From: Halobacillus litoralis
GTDB taxonomy: Bacteria; Bacillota; Bacilli; Bacillales; Halobacillaceae
NCBI RefSeq assembly: GCF_009856415.1
Contig: NZ_WMEZ01000007.1
Coordinates: 118,692-182,691 of the forward strand
Reading direction: 5' to 3'
DNA: 64,000 nucleotides
Position 1 is the stretch's first letter, and every line of letters starts with the position of its first letter. Below are positions 52,637 to 61,541 of the stretch, in pieces. The notes under the pieces were generated by a model. The model did no database searches, was not told where the DNA came from, and was given only the letters and a program-made list of their open reading frames with translations. Both the position numbers and the translations under genes were made by a program.

Positions 52637-53066
52637 TTGTGGAAGACTCAGTTTCGAGACTTTCCGGGGGGTTGCCGGGTTGAGTGTCAGGGGTGGTTGG
52701 GAAGCTATTCGCTTTCCTGGGGGGAGTGCCGAGCTTCCTCGGGCTACGCCCTGCGGGATCTCGCCGATCTCCTTTCTCCCACGGGAGTCTCCCAGCTTCC
52801 CAACCCCCCCATTCCAAGAGGGGGGAAACGAACCCCTTTGCCAAAGTTGGATGGTCTTCCACTATCCAGGTTGTAGGCATAAAACGCTATGGATCAATCT
52901 TTCGGGGTTCAAGTACCTCGGCTTGGGAGTATTATCCTTATACTCTCATCAAATAGAATAGCTGATTATTCATGAAGTGGTTTCGAGACACTGATATAGC
53001 AAAGGGGCGAGTCATCCCCCGGAGCCCCTAAGCTCACACAAAAGTCTCGAAACTGAGTCTTCATAA
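52637..53066. repeat. MITE-like repeat element, copy C
   Basis: A 430-bp relative of copies A and B. Left end GACTCAGTTTCGAGAC (52645-52660) and right end GTCTCGAAACTGAGTC (53044-53059) are exact inverted repeats. The left arm (about 52690-52815) is GC-rich and can fold on itself. The right arm is shortened to about 90 bases (52975-53040). The centre (about 52825-52890) is the reverse complement of the centre of copy A, so this copy lies in the opposite orientation. ORFs inside are palindrome artefacts. This accounts for the otherwise empty 700-base gap between sspE and ygaC. Confidence 0.75.
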
Positions 53067-53208
53067 ATAGGGATAGGGAGTTATTGTGGGATAAAGAGGA
53101 TGGTTTTGTTCAATACTCTTGTCTCTGGCCCAATTGTTTTCAATCCACTTCATTTGTCGTTATAATAGGTAGAAGGTGAAATGGAATAGAAAGGGAAGGG
53201 GGGATTGT

Positions 53209-53736
53209 ATGCCCGGCCCAGAAGCAGGTAAACGGCTAGAAATCCAGAGCTATAAGCACAATGGGCAGTTACACCGAGTTTGGGACAGTACCACCATATT
53301 GAAAGGGACAAGACATGTGATTATCGGAGCCAATGACCGTACGGAAGTAACAGAAAGTGATGGTAGAAGATGGATCACCAGAGAACCGGCCATCTGTTAT
53401 TTCCACTCTAAATATTGGTTCAACATTATCGGCATGTTAAGAAATGATGGAGTATATTATTACTGCAATATTAGTTCTCCCTTCGTTTATGAAGATGAAA
53501 CCATCAAATATATTGATTATGACCTGGACGTCAAAATTTTTCCTGACATGACCTATAAAATACTCGATGAAGACGAATATGAAATTCATAAAAAACGGAT
53601 GAACTATCCACATGTGTTGGATCGTATCCTTTATAACAACATCGATATTTTAATCAGGTGGATTCGTCAGCGAAAAGGACCGTTCTCCCCAGAATTCATC
53701 GATCAGTGGTATGAAAGGTATTTAACGTATAGATAA
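53209..53736 (+). CDS. ygaC: DUF402-family protein (YgaC)
   Basis: A 175-residue protein of the DUF402 family. It aligns along its length with B. subtilis Yga[39 protein letters not shown] and [17 protein letters not shown]. Family members include nucleoside tri-/diphosphatases with a conserved acidic patch (here [11 protein letters not shown]). ATG 53209 has GGGAAGGGGGG upstream; the ORF start at 53176 is not supported. It precedes ygaD with 63 bases between. Confidence 0.88.
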   Translation: MPGPEAGKRLEIQSYKHNGQLHRVWDSTTILKGTRHVIIGANDRTEVTESDGRRWITREPAICYFHSKYWFNIIGMLRNDGVYYYCNISSPFVYEDETIKYIDYDLDVKIFPDMTYKILDEDEYEIHKKRMNYPHVLDRILYNNIDILIRWIRQRKGPFSPEFIDQWYERYLTYR

Positions 53737-53799
53737 TGACTGATTGCGCACTTATAAAAAGTGCGCTTCGTTGTTGTTTGAAAGAAAGAAGGTGTTGTT

Positions 53800-55572
53800 T
53801 TGGACAGTATAAAAAGGTATTTGCGATTTGTGCAGCCTTACAAAGGGAAAATCATTCTCACTGTACTTATAGGAATCGTTAAATTTTCCATCCCTTTGTT
53901 AATGCCGCTTATCATTAAATATGTCATTGATGATATCATCAATGCAGAAGACATGACACAGGCAGAACGCCTGGATCAATTGTTTCTCATTTTAGGTGGA
54001 GCTTTTCTAGTTTTCCTCATTCTGCGACCGCCCATTGAATATATCAGGCAATACTTGGCCCAATGGATTGGAAGCAACATTTTATATGACATTAGAGAAA
54101 AACTTTTCGACCATATCCAACGTTTGAGCTTGCGCTTTTATTCTAGAACGAAAACAGGGGAAATCATCTCCCGTGTTATTCATGATGTGGAGCAAACGAA
54201 GACATTCGTGATTACAGGCCTTATGAACATTTGGCTCGATATGTTCACCATAGTCATTGCCATCATTATCATGTTGACGATGGATCCTTGGCTCACATTG
54301 GTGTCTATTGCTTTGTTCCCTTTTTACGGCTTTGCGGTCAAATATTTTTACGCGAGGTTACGAAAGCTTACACGCGATCGCTCACAGGCCCTTGCAGAAG
54401 TACAGGGGCATTTGCATGAACGGGTACAGGGGGTTCCGGTGACGAGGAGTTTCGCTTTAGAGGATCATGAACAAGAACAGTTTGATGTGAAGAATAAGAA
54501 CTTCCTGGATAAAGCGATCACCCATACCAACTGGAACGCTTACACCTATTCTGTAACCAATACAATTACAGATCTTGCTCCATTATTAGTCATTGCTTTT
54601 GCCGGGTATCAAGTCATCACAGGGTCCCTGACAGTCGGTACTATGGTTGCGTTTGTCGGCTATATGGATCGTGTATATAATCCGCTACGCCGCCTCGTCA
54701 ATTCAGCGACAGTGCTTACGCAATCCATCGCCTCCATGGATCGTGTTTTTGAATTTGTGGATGAGAAATATGACATTATCGATAAACCGGGAGCGAAGAA
54801 AATGGAACACGTGAGAGGCGATGTCAAAGTAGAGGGTGTCTCCTTTCGATATGATGAAGAAGATCCGCTCGTCCTTAAAAATGTCAACCTGGACATCAAT
54901 CAAGGAGAAACCATCGCCTTTGTCGGCATGAGTGGGGGAGGAAAGTCGACCCTGATTAGTTTAATTCCCCGATTCTACGATGTCACTTCAGGGCGCATCT
55001 CTATTGATGGAACAGATATTAGAGACTTTGAGGCAAGATCTCTGAGGGATAACATTGGCATGGTGCTTCAGGATAATATTCTCTTTAGTGAGTCCATTGC
55101 AATGAATATACGAATGGGTAATCCGGATGCCACGGATGAACAAATGATTGAGGCTGCGAAAGCGGCGAATGCCCATGAGTTTATCATGAATCTTCCGAAC
55201 GGCTATGATACGTTGGTCGGTGAAAGAGGTGTGAAATTATCGGGTGGTCAAAAGCAAAGGGTGGCAATCGCGCGGGTATTCTTGAAAAACCCACCGTTAC
55301 TCGTTTTAGATGAAGCGACTTCTGCTCTTGATTTGGAAAGTGAACACCTCATTCAAAATGCTCTTGAACGTTTAGCTTCAGAACGGACAACGTTTATTGT
55401 GGCTCATCGGCTTTCTACCATCACCCATGCGGACAGGATTGTCCACATCGAGAATGGTGAAATTGTAGAAGTCGGCTCCCACCAGGAGTTGATGAAAAAA
55501 CAAGGCCATTATTATGACCTGTATCAAGTGCAGGAACTGGATGATCATAAACAAGAATATATGGGAACGTAA
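53800..55572 (+). CDS. ygaD: ABC exporter, fused membrane and ATPase domains (YgaD)
   Basis: A 590-residue half transporter of the multidrug/lipid exporter (MsbA-like) type. Residues 1-310 hold six membrane helices. The ATPase domain has Walker [10 protein letters not shown] near residue 375, signature [15 protein letters not shown], Walker [13 protein letters not shown] and H-loop IVAHRLST. It works as a homodimer; the cargo is unknown. TTG 53800 is used, with AGAAGGTG upstream. Same position as ygaD in B. subtilis. Confidence 0.92.
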   Translation: MDSIKRYLRFVQPYKGKIILTVLIGIVKFSIPLLMPLIIKYVIDDIINAEDMTQAERLDQLFLILGGAFLVFLILRPPIEYIRQYLAQWIGSNILYDIREKLFDHIQRLSLRFYSRTKTGEIISRVIHDVEQTKTFVITGLMNIWLDMFTIVIAIIIMLTMDPWLTLVSIALFPFYGFAVKYFYARLRKLTRDRSQALAEVQGHLHERVQGVPVTRSFALEDHEQEQFDVKNKNFLDKAITHTNWNAYTYSVTNTITDLAPLLVIAFAGYQVITGSLTVGTMVAFVGYMDRVYNPLRRLVNSATVLTQSIASMDRVFEFVDEKYDIIDKPGAKKMEHVRGDVKVEGVSFRYDEEDPLVLKNVNLDINQGETIAFVGMSGGGKSTLISLIPRFYDVTSGRISIDGTDIRDFEARSLRDNIGMVLQDNILFSESIAMNIRMGNPDATDEQMIEAAKAANAHEFIMNLPNGYDTLVGERGVKLSGGQKQRVAIARVFLKNPPLLVLDEATSALDLESEHLIQNALERLASERTTFIVAHRLSTITHADRIVHIENGEIVEVGSHQELMKKQGHYYDLYQVQELDDHKQEYMGT

Positions 55573-55577
55573 TCAAC

Positions 55578-55607
55578 AGCTCAAGGTTCATAACCTTGAG
55601 CTCTTTT
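55578..55607 (+). terminator. Terminator after ygaD
   Basis: AGCTCAAGGTT and AACCTTGAGCT form a perfect stem with a very short loop, then CTTTTT. Confidence 0.9.
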
Positions 55608-55663
55608 TGAGCTTTTGCATTAATAAGCCTTAACAATAGGGAGGATAGTAGAAGGGATAATAG

Positions 55664-55695
55664 AAGCCGAGTATGTCAGGCACACTCGGCTTCTT
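55664..55695. terminator. Terminator at the end of ygaE
   Basis: GAAGCCGAGT and ACTCGGCTTC form a stem 7 bases past the ygaE stop; the T tracts are weak on both strands. Confidence 0.7.
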
Positions 55696-55701
55696 TGGAT
55701 T

Positions 55702-56769
55702 TTATTTTTCTGATGTTTGGATAAAGTCATCTTGATGGCGGGCCTGGTAACTTTTCAGTAACTTCTTGAGTCGCTCCAACTGATAGTGGTACTCCATCAA
55801 TTGTGAAGCAAGGGGAAGGAAGACCAGTTTATCAGGGTTATTGCTTTTTTCATATACACTCATCAGTCGCTCTACGAGCAAAGGGATGTCAGGTTCCTCA
55901 ATTCGTCTCAACGATTGTTTATGTGTATTCTTAATACGACCTTTAAGACTAAGAATTAATTTCTCATGTGCATTGACCAACTTATCAAGCTCTTGTACGA
56001 CGGCATCTTGAAACTGTTCTGGAATTTGTTCAATTTTATGTTCCAGACGATAAAAAGCTTTCAGGACATCGAAAGATTTTTTTGTCGTTGTAATCAATTG
56101 ACGGAAAAGCACCATTTTTCTTCCCTTAGAGAAGTGACTCCCTTTGAAATACGTTCTTTCTTCTGAGTAAAGAAGATAGGTATGATCAATCCAACGCATA
56201 TCGTCCTGGATTCTTGTAATTTCATATTTAAGGGCTGGTTCATCAGATAAGTTTCTTGTCGTCACTCTCAGCCATTGCAGAATATCGTTGGTGGCACGGT
56301 CAATTTTCGTAAACAGCCTTGTTTCGTATCGCGGTGGAAGAAAGACAAGGTTGACGATGAATGCCGCGAGGATCCCGAGTAGCATAGAGGTGAACCTGGA
56401 ACCCGCGAAATATAAAAAGGTTTGGTCTGTAGAATCCATCAGGGCAATGACAGCTACAACGGCTAAAGCAATCGTGTTTTCGTTCATTTTTAGAGTCGTT
56501 GTCAATCCGATGACAAGGATAATGGCAAATCCTACGATAAACGGGTCATTGCCAAGGGTGAAAACAGCAACAATGGCGATCAACGCACCAATCGTGTTTC
56601 CTTGTACTTGTTCGATGATGGATTGATAAGATCGATAAATGGAAGGTTGAATGGAAAAGACGACAGCAATTGCAGCAAGTAGAGGAGAGACGAAACCGAT
56701 CAAATGACCGATATATAGGGCAATCCCTACAGCTAATCCTGTCTTCATCATTCGTGCGCCTAATTTCAT
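55702..56769 (-). CDS. ygaE: FUSC/aromatic acid exporter-family membrane protein (YgaE)
   Basis: A 355-residue inner-membrane protein. About five hydrophobic helices lie in the first 160 residues (GLAVGIALYIGHLIGFVSPL onward), followed by a soluble helical domain of about 190 residues. This is the layout of the aromatic acid exporter/FUSC family, to which B. subtilis YgaE belongs. ATG 56769 (MKLGARMMKTG) is preferred because AAAGGATGA lies 8 bases upstream; 56781 is possible. The substrate is unknown. Confidence 0.85.
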   Translation of the reverse strand: MKLGARMMKTGLAVGIALYIGHLIGFVSPLLAAIAVVFSIQPSIYRSYQSIIEQVQGNTIGALIAIVAVFTLGNDPFIVGFAIILVIGLTTTLKMNENTIALAVVAVIALMDSTDQTFLYFAGSRFTSMLLGILAAFIVNLVFLPPRYETRLFTKIDRATNDILQWLRVTTRNLSDEPALKYEITRIQDDMRWIDHTYLLYSEERTYFKGSHFSKGRKMVLFRQLITTTKKSFDVLKAFYRLEHKIEQIPEQFQDAVVQELDKLVNAHEKLILSLKGRIKNTHKQSLRRIEEPDIPLLVERLMSVYEKSNNPDKLVFLPLASQLMEYHYQLERLKKLLKSYQARHQDDFIQTSEK

Positions 56770-56809
56770 GGAAGACATCATCCTTTAAACGTAAAAATAA
56801 TATGTTTTT

Positions 56810-56842
56810 AACATGAAGGTGGTTCCTAGAGACCTTTCATGT
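56810..56842 (-). promoter_or_regulatory. Hairpin in the ygaE leader
   Basis: On the minus strand ACATGAAAGGT and ACCTTCATGT pair (one bulge) about 40 bases before the ygaE start, preceded by a T run and followed by TAAAAAC. Its role is unknown. A TATAAT element for ygaE lies further upstream at about 56864-56870. Confidence 0.45.
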
Positions 56843-56892
56843 AAAAAATCGGATGCCCCCATTATACATCATTTCATAGGCGTTAGAACAAA

Positions 56893-57008
56893 AGAAAAAG
56901 CTTATGCGCGATCCGCATAAGCCAAAGGGGAACCAGCCCAAGCTGGAACCTATGAAAAGGGAAAGAAATGAAACAAAGATCATAATTCGTGGGAATATTC
57001 AGAATTAT
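56893..57008 (-). ncRNA. Candidate small RNA between gsaB and ygaE
   Basis: A promoter on the minus strand (57043-57015) would start RNA near 57008. A strong intrinsic terminator, GCTTATGCG with CGCATAAGC then TTTTTC, ends it near 56893, giving about 115 nt with no ORF. An inner hairpin (CCAGC/GCTGG) and an exposed C-rich stretch TTCCCCTTTGG lie before the terminator; C-rich loops are common in Firmicute base-pairing RNAs. It could also be a leader attenuating ygaE, though ygaE seems to have its own promoter. Confidence 0.5.
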
Positions 57009-57014
57009 GTATTT

Positions 57015-57043
57015 ATAATAGCATGAACATTTTATATAATCAA
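57015..57043 (-). promoter_or_regulatory. Promoter of the candidate small RNA
   Basis: Minus strand TTGATT (57043-57038), exactly 17 bases, then TATTAT (57020-57015): a good sigma-A match. Confidence 0.6.
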
Positions 57044-57067
57044 CTAAATACTCAGAAAAAAGTAGTG

Positions 57068-57100
57068 AAAAAATCTCCCCTGCGATACAGGGGAGAAGGG
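57068..57100 (-). terminator. Terminator of gsaB
   Basis: TCCCCTG and CAGGGGA form a stem just past the gsaB stop, followed on the minus strand by GATTTTTTC. Confidence 0.88.
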
Positions 57101-57103
57101 GGA

Positions 57104-58399
57104 TTAATCGTTGGCCATGGTCTGGAATGTAGTTTCGACCGCTTCTAACGTTTGATCGATATCTTCATCTGTATGAGCGGTTGTGAGGAACCATGCTTCA
57201 TATTTCGATGGAGCAAGATTGATTCCCTCAGCAAGCATGAGCTTGAAGAAGCGAGCAAATTGTTCGCCATCCGTACTTTCTGCCTGTTCATAGTTTTCGA
57301 CTTTTTCATCTGTGAAATAGACGGTCAAAGCGCCCTTCAGACGATTGATTTGAATTTGGATTCCGTGTTTTTCGGCACGATCTAGAATTCCTTTTTCCAA
57401 ACGCGCACCGAGACGGTCCATTTCTTCATACACCCCTTGTTCTTGAAGTACCTCAAGACAAGCAATACCTGCAGACATGGAAGCGGGGTTCCCTGCCATC
57501 GTTCCTGCTTGATAGGCTGGTCCTAGGGGAGCGACTTGTTCCATAATATCCGCACGGCCACCGTAAGCACCAATCGGGAGGCCGCCACCGATGATTTTAC
57601 CCATCGCTGTCATATCTGGTTCAATATCCAAGAGTTGCTGGGCGCTTCCGTATGTAAAACGAAAAGCGGTGATGACCTCATCATAGATCACTAAAGCGCC
57701 GGCTTTGTGGGTCAGTTCGTTCACTTCTTGTAAGAAACCTGGTTTAGGTTCCACAATTCCGAAGTTTCCTACAATCGGTTCGACGAGCACACCAGCAATT
57801 TCATCGCCGAATTTTTCAAGGGCTTGCTTGAATGGTTCGATGTCATTAAACGGTACGGTGATGACATCCTGGGCAATCGATGCAGGTACCCCGGCAGAAT
57901 CTGGTGTCCCTAGAGTCGATGGCCCGGAACCTGCAGCTACGAGGACCAAATCAGAGTGGCCGTGGTAACATCCGGCAAATTTAATGATTTTGTTTCTGCC
58001 AGTATAGGCACGGGCAACTCGAATGGTCGTCATGACTGCTTCTGTACCTGAGTTGACGAACCTTACTTTATCTAACGAAGGAATGGCTTCTTTCAGCATT
58101 TTCGCAAAACGGTTTTCGAGGACGGTTGGTGTTCCGTAAAGCACACCGTTCTGCGCAGCTTTTGTTATAGCTTCTGTGATATGCGGGTGAGCATGTCCTG
58201 TAATAATAGGGCCGTATGCTCCTAAGTAATCAATAAATTCATTCCCATCAACATCATAAAAATGTGACCCTTTTGCGCGGTCCATATAAACGGGTGTTCC
58301 GCCACCGACGCCTTTGTAAGCGCGGGAAGGTGAATTGACGCCCCCAACGATATGTTCTTTTGCTTCCTTATATAAATGTTCTGATTGATTGAAATTCAT
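57104..58399 (-). CDS. gsaB: Glutamate-1-semialdehyde 2,1-aminomutase
   Basis: A 431-residue PLP aminomutase that makes 5-aminolevulinate for heme. [15 protein letters not shown] at the start, [27 protein letters not shown] and the PLP lysine in [16 protein letters not shown] are diagnostic. ATG 58399 has TAGGAGG upstream; the ORF start six codons earlier is not used. B. subtilis has this gene (gsaB) in the same place, in addition to hemL of the heme operon, so this is probably the second copy of the enzyme. Confidence 0.93.
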   Translation of the reverse strand: MNFNQSEHLYKEAKEHIVGGVNSPSRAYKGVGGGTPVYMDRAKGSHFYDVDGNEFIDYLGAYGPIITGHAHPHITEAITKAAQNGVLYGTPTVLENRFAKMLKEAIPSLDKVRFVNSGTEAVMTTIRVARAYTGRNKIIKFAGCYHGHSDLVLVAAGSGPSTLGTPDSAGVPASIAQDVITVPFNDIEPFKQALEKFGDEIAGVLVEPIVGNFGIVEPKPGFLQEVNELTHKAGALVIYDEVITAFRFTYGSAQQLLDIEPDMTAMGKIIGGGLPIGAYGGRADIMEQVAPLGPAYQAGTMAGNPASMSAGIACLEVLQEQGVYEEMDRLGARLEKGILDRAEKHGIQIQINRLKGALTVYFTDEKVENYEQAESTDGEQFARFFKLMLAEGINLAPSKYEAWFLTTAHTDEDIDQTLEAVETTFQTMAND

Positions 58400-58562
58400 A
58401 AGTAACCTCCTAGACAATGCTATTCAATGTTTATTGTAGCATGCTTGTCCATCCAGAATTACAAAGGTGCTTCCCGGATCATGGACCCAGGAAGCAGCCT
58501 TTGAAAGGTTCCTTCACTCTAGAGCGTTGAAACAGTAGTCCGATCGATTACGAGGAAAGTAA

Positions 58563-58588
58563 CACTGAGCACACTCAAGCCTCAGTGC
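58563..58588 (-). terminator. Hairpin after the YjcZ-like gene
   Basis: CACTGAG and CTCAGTG form a 7-bp stem downstream of the small gene on the minus strand; the T tract (TTACTTT) is weak. Confidence 0.55.
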
Positions 58589-58597
58589 GAGCTGTTC

Positions 58598-58684
58598 TTA
58601 GTATAGGAATGCTGCACCAACGATGATTAGAAGGATGAAAAGAACAACGATTAGCGCAAAGCCTCCGCCATATCCGTAACCCAT
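58598..58684 (-). CDS. YjcZ-family sporulation microprotein
   Basis: A 28-residue peptide. It begins MGYGYGGGFALIVVLF and ends GAAFLY. The glycine/tyrosine-rich head and single hydrophobic helix are diagnostic for the YjcZ family of sporulation-associated membrane microproteins found in multiple copies in Bacillus. GGGGGAA lies 8 bases upstream of the ATG. It fills part of the 475-base gap between gsaB and the potassium channel. Confidence 0.85.
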   Translation of the reverse strand: MGYGYGGGFALIVVLFILLIIVGAAFLY

Positions 58685-58874
58685 TCACAATTCCCCCTTT
58701 CCATTGTTTACTGTATCTTATGCAGACTTCGATTCGCGGGCTGTGCGTTCGCCCGGTTTTGTCTCAAAAATGGACCTTCATCCAATTCGGCCTATGAGAG
58801 GAAGGGAATAAAAGCCTCCTGCCATTCATATGAACAAGTAGGGCTTGTTTACTCGTTTTAAAAGGGGCATACCT

Positions 58875-59285
58875 ATGATTACAATCATTATTTCAACGCT
58901 CTCCCTTGCAGTGATTGGAGTGAGTCTCCGACAAATTTTTAATTCCCTCGAATTCGAACACAAAATATTCTCTGTTCAACTCTTCGTCTCCATCATGATG
59001 TTATATACGATAGTTATGGTTGGTTTTGGAATTATTTATGCTGCTTTGATCCTCCAAGGAATAGAGGTTTATAAAGCAGACATGCCGTTTATTCAAGGTT
59101 ATTGGATAAACGATATGATAAGAAGTGTGTATTTCAGTGGGGTGACCTTATTTACTGTCGGATATGGGGATTTGACGCCAGTAGGGATCGGCAAATGGAT
59201 CGCAATCATTGAGGCGATGGTCGGGTACACTTTACCCGCTGCACTTGTGGCGAAAGTTTGGTTGAAGCATAAAGAAGAAGGCTGA
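58875..59285 (+). CDS. Two-helix potassium channel protein
   Basis: A 136-residue ion channel subunit. The selectivity filter TVGYGDLTP lies near residue 105, between a pore helix and the last membrane helix. Two more hydrophobic segments precede it (residues about 2-19 and 30-60), so the protein may have three helices. No regulatory RCK domain is attached. Tetramers would conduct K+. ATG 58875 follows AAAGGGG by 7 bases; the ORF start at 58845 (TTG) adds ten residues without support. Confidence 0.82.
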   Translation: MITIIISTLSLAVIGVSLRQIFNSLEFEHKIFSVQLFVSIMMLYTIVMVGFGIIYAALILQGIEVYKADMPFIQGYWINDMIRSVYFSGVTLFTVGYGDLTPVGIGKWIAIIEAMVGYTLPAALVAKVWLKHKEEG

Positions 59286-59349
59286 AGTTGGAAGTTTGTC
59301 TATTTTTAAGGTAACCTAAGTGGTAGAAACCATTTAGGAGGGTCTTATT

Positions 59350-59820
59350 ATGACAGTTGAAAAAGGAAAACAAGTACAAGACTTCACATTACCAGCAAAC
59401 AGCGGCGAATCCGTATCCCTTTCTGATTATAAAGGGAAGAACGTAGTCCTTTATTTTTACCCAAAAGACATGACTCCTGGTTGCACGACGGAGGCTTGTG
59501 ATTTCCGTGATCATCACGAAAGCTTCGAAGATTTGGATGCCGTTATCTTAGGTGTCAGCCCTGATCCAGTGGAATCTCATGAAAAATTCATCAACAAGCA
59601 TGATCTTCCATTCCTTTTGCTTGCAGATGAAGATCATCAAGTCGCAGAACAGTTTGGTGTATGGAAACTGAAGAAAAACTTCGGCAAAGAATATTATGGC
59701 ATTGAGCGTTCCACCTTTATCATTGATAAAGAAGGGAATCTTGCTGAAGAGTACCGAAAAGTTAAAGTTCAAGGTCACGTGGAATCAGCTCTAGAATATA
59801 TCAAAGAAAATCTATCGTAA
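59350..59820 (+). CDS. bcp: Thiol peroxidase, BCP type
   Basis: A 156-residue peroxiredoxin of the bacterioferritin comigratory protein group, reducing hydrogen peroxide and organic peroxides with thioredoxin. PKDMTPGCTTEACDFRD near residues 39-56 has the peroxidatic and resolving cysteines five residues apart, the alpha2-type 2-Cys arrangement. It corresponds to ygaF of B. subtilis, in the same place before perR. TTTAGGAGGG lies upstream. Confidence 0.93.
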   Translation: MTVEKGKQVQDFTLPANSGESVSLSDYKGKNVVLYFYPKDMTPGCTTEACDFRDHHESFEDLDAVILGVSPDPVESHEKFINKHDLPFLLLADEDHQVAEQFGVWKLKKNFGKEYYGIERSTFIIDKEGNLAEEYRKVKVQGHVESALEYIKENLS

Positions 59821-59829
59821 AATCAACCG

Positions 59830-59858
59830 AACCATAGTCTACAAGTGACTATGGTTTC
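59830..59858 (+). terminator. Terminator after bcp
   Basis: ACCATAGTC and GACTATGGT form a stem, then TTCTTT. Confidence 0.82.
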
Positions 59859-59900
59859 TTTATCATCTATTATAGAAGAAAAGGGGAAGGAGCTGATTTC

Positions 59901-60854
59901 ATGAAAATCGTTTCTGCGATTAAAAGAGTCCCGGATGAAATCCAACTGAGACTTCAAACGCGTTTTCCTGAAGCTGCTTTCATTTTCTGTCATGGGATGG
60001 GAGAAGCTAAATATTACCTTGAGGAAGCCGATGTCTTCATTACATATGGAGAAGATTTGGACCGAGAAAAGATACAGTCAGCCAAGAAGCTGAAATGGAT
60101 CATGGTCTTATCTGCAGGAATGGACCGGATGCCTTTTGATGAGATTGCTAAAAGAGACATCCTCGTAACGAATGTAAGGGGCATACATGCACAACCTATG
60201 GCAGAGTACGCGATTTCCATGTTGCTGCAAGTTTCCCGTCAATCAAAAACCCTCTTCCAACAGGAACAGAAAGCAGAGTGGAGCCGCCGTCCTGTCATGA
60301 ATGAAATAAGTGGACGTACAATGATTCTCCTTGGTACAGGAGCCATCCAACAAGAAGTCGCCCGTTTAGCGAAAGCTTTCAAAATGAAAACGATTGGTGT
60401 ATCTAAGTCAGGAAAAAAGAAACCGCACTTCGACCAGAATTTCCCGGTACAACAATTGGAACTTGTTCTTCCTCTCGCGGATTTCGTTGTAGCTGCGCTT
60501 CCGAGTACTTCGGGGACAAGGTATTTACTTGAGGAGAAACATTTTAAAGAAATGCCGAAGCGTTCTATTTTTCTCAATATGGGGAGAGGAGATTTGGTGG
60601 CATCAGAAGTAATCTTACATGCGGTGCGTCAAAAAGAGATTGCACATGCAGTGCTTGATGTCTTTGAGCAGGAACCTTTACCTGAAGACCATCCGTTCTG
60701 GCGGGAAGAAAATGTAACGGTAACGCCACATTTATCAGGGATCTCTCCTCACTATGTTCCGAGAGGGTTTGATCTTTTTGAAAAGAATTTGTCTGTCTTT
60801 ATAAGTGGAGAAGGAGAATTACGAAATATTATTGATCCAAAACGGGGGTATTAA
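59901..60854 (+). CDS. D-2-hydroxyacid dehydrogenase
   Basis: A 317-residue NAD(P)-dependent dehydrogenase of the D-isomer-specific 2-hydroxyacid family. The nucleotide motif GTGAIQQEVARLAKAF near residue 148 has Gln in place of the usual Gly in GxGxxG. The catalytic residues are in NMGRGDLV (Arg), FEQEPLPEDHPFW (Glu) and TPHLSG (His). The substrate is unknown. GGAAGGAG lies before the ATG. It is inserted between bcp and perR relative to B. subtilis, together with the next gene, which starts one base after its stop. Confidence 0.88.
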   Translation: MKIVSAIKRVPDEIQLRLQTRFPEAAFIFCHGMGEAKYYLEEADVFITYGEDLDREKIQSAKKLKWIMVLSAGMDRMPFDEIAKRDILVTNVRGIHAQPMAEYAISMLLQVSRQSKTLFQQEQKAEWSRRPVMNEISGRTMILLGTGAIQQEVARLAKAFKMKTIGVSKSGKKKPHFDQNFPVQQLELVLPLADFVVAALPSTSGTRYLLEEKHFKEMPKRSIFLNMGRGDLVASEVILHAVRQKEIAHAVLDVFEQEPLPEDHPFWREENVTVTPHLSGISPHYVPRGFDLFEKNLSVFISGEGELRNIIDPKRGY

Positions 60855-60855
60855 G

Positions 60856-61413
60856 ATGAGGATTTATACGCGTTCAGGGGATAAAGGGGAAACTTCTTTA
60901 ATATATGGTCAACGTGTAGCGAAAAATGATATCCGAGTAGAGGCTTATGGCACATGCGATGAAGCGAACTCAATGATCGGTCTTGCTCTCAGCCATTTGA
61001 ATCATGAAGATTGGACGGATAAGGAAGCTTTCTTACAAACCTTCCAGAAAATCCAGACGGTCTTGTTTCATGTCGGGGCGGAACTGGCTACACCTAAGGG
61101 GAAAGATGTCATGTGGAAATTGAAAAAGGAGCATATAGATGAGTTGGAAAAACAAATTGATAAATGGGATCAGTCCCTTGAACCTTTGAAGAATTTCATC
61201 CTCCCTTCCGGGCACCAGGCATCAGCCGCTCTTCACCTTGCTCGTACGGTGGTACGCAGGGCGGAAAGGATATCAGTAGCTTTAGAAGACGAATTGGATA
61301 ACCAGCTAGTTGTCTCTTATTTGAATCGACTATCGGATTTTCTCTTTGTAGCGGCTCGATATGTGAATCGTCAACTTGGAGGAACAGAGACACCCCTGGA
61401 TCCGGATGTATAA
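60856..61413 (+). CDS. Cob(I)yrinic acid a,c-diamide adenosyltransferase (PduO type)
   Basis: A 185-residue adenosyltransferase of the PduO/MMAB family, which transfers the adenosyl group of ATP to cob(I)alamin. The ATP-binding start IYTRSGDKGETSLIYG is diagnostic, as are YGTCDEANSMIGLA and the C-terminal RTVVRRAERISVAL and YLNRLSDFLFVAAR. ATG 60856 starts one base after the previous stop, so coupling is likely. GGGGG is the ribosome-binding site; an upstream frame from 60805 is not used. No other cobalamin gene is nearby. Confidence 0.93.
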   Translation: MRIYTRSGDKGETSLIYGQRVAKNDIRVEAYGTCDEANSMIGLALSHLNHEDWTDKEAFLQTFQKIQTVLFHVGAELATPKGKDVMWKLKKEHIDELEKQIDKWDQSLEPLKNFILPSGHQASAALHLARTVVRRAERISVALEDELDNQLVVSYLNRLSDFLFVAARYVNRQLGGTETPLDPDV

Positions 61414-61442
61414 GGGACCGACTTTTTGAGTGGTGCTTTATA

Positions 61443-61472
61443 TTGACAATTCCTTTATGGAAAGGTTACACT
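61443..61472 (+). promoter_or_regulatory. Promoter of perR
   Basis: TTGACA (61443-61448), 18 bases, then TACACT (61467-61472). Confidence 0.65.
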
Positions 61473-61490
61473 AATTGTAAGGATTCTAAT

Positions 61491-61505
61491 TTAATAATAT
61501 TATAA
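61491..61505 (+). promoter_or_regulatory. PerR box (autoregulation)
   Basis: TTAATAATATTATAA matches the Per box TTATAATNATTATAA at 12 of 15 positions. It lies about 20 bases after the -10 element and 37 bases before the perR start. Confidence 0.55.
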
Positions 61506-61541
61506 ATCAAGAATCAGTTTATGAAAGCGAGGTGCATGACC

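Noticed and set aside
52593..52961. Overlapping ORFs of 82-95 codons in repeat copy C
   Set aside because: They are mirror-image readings of the palindromic arms with no conserved protein features.
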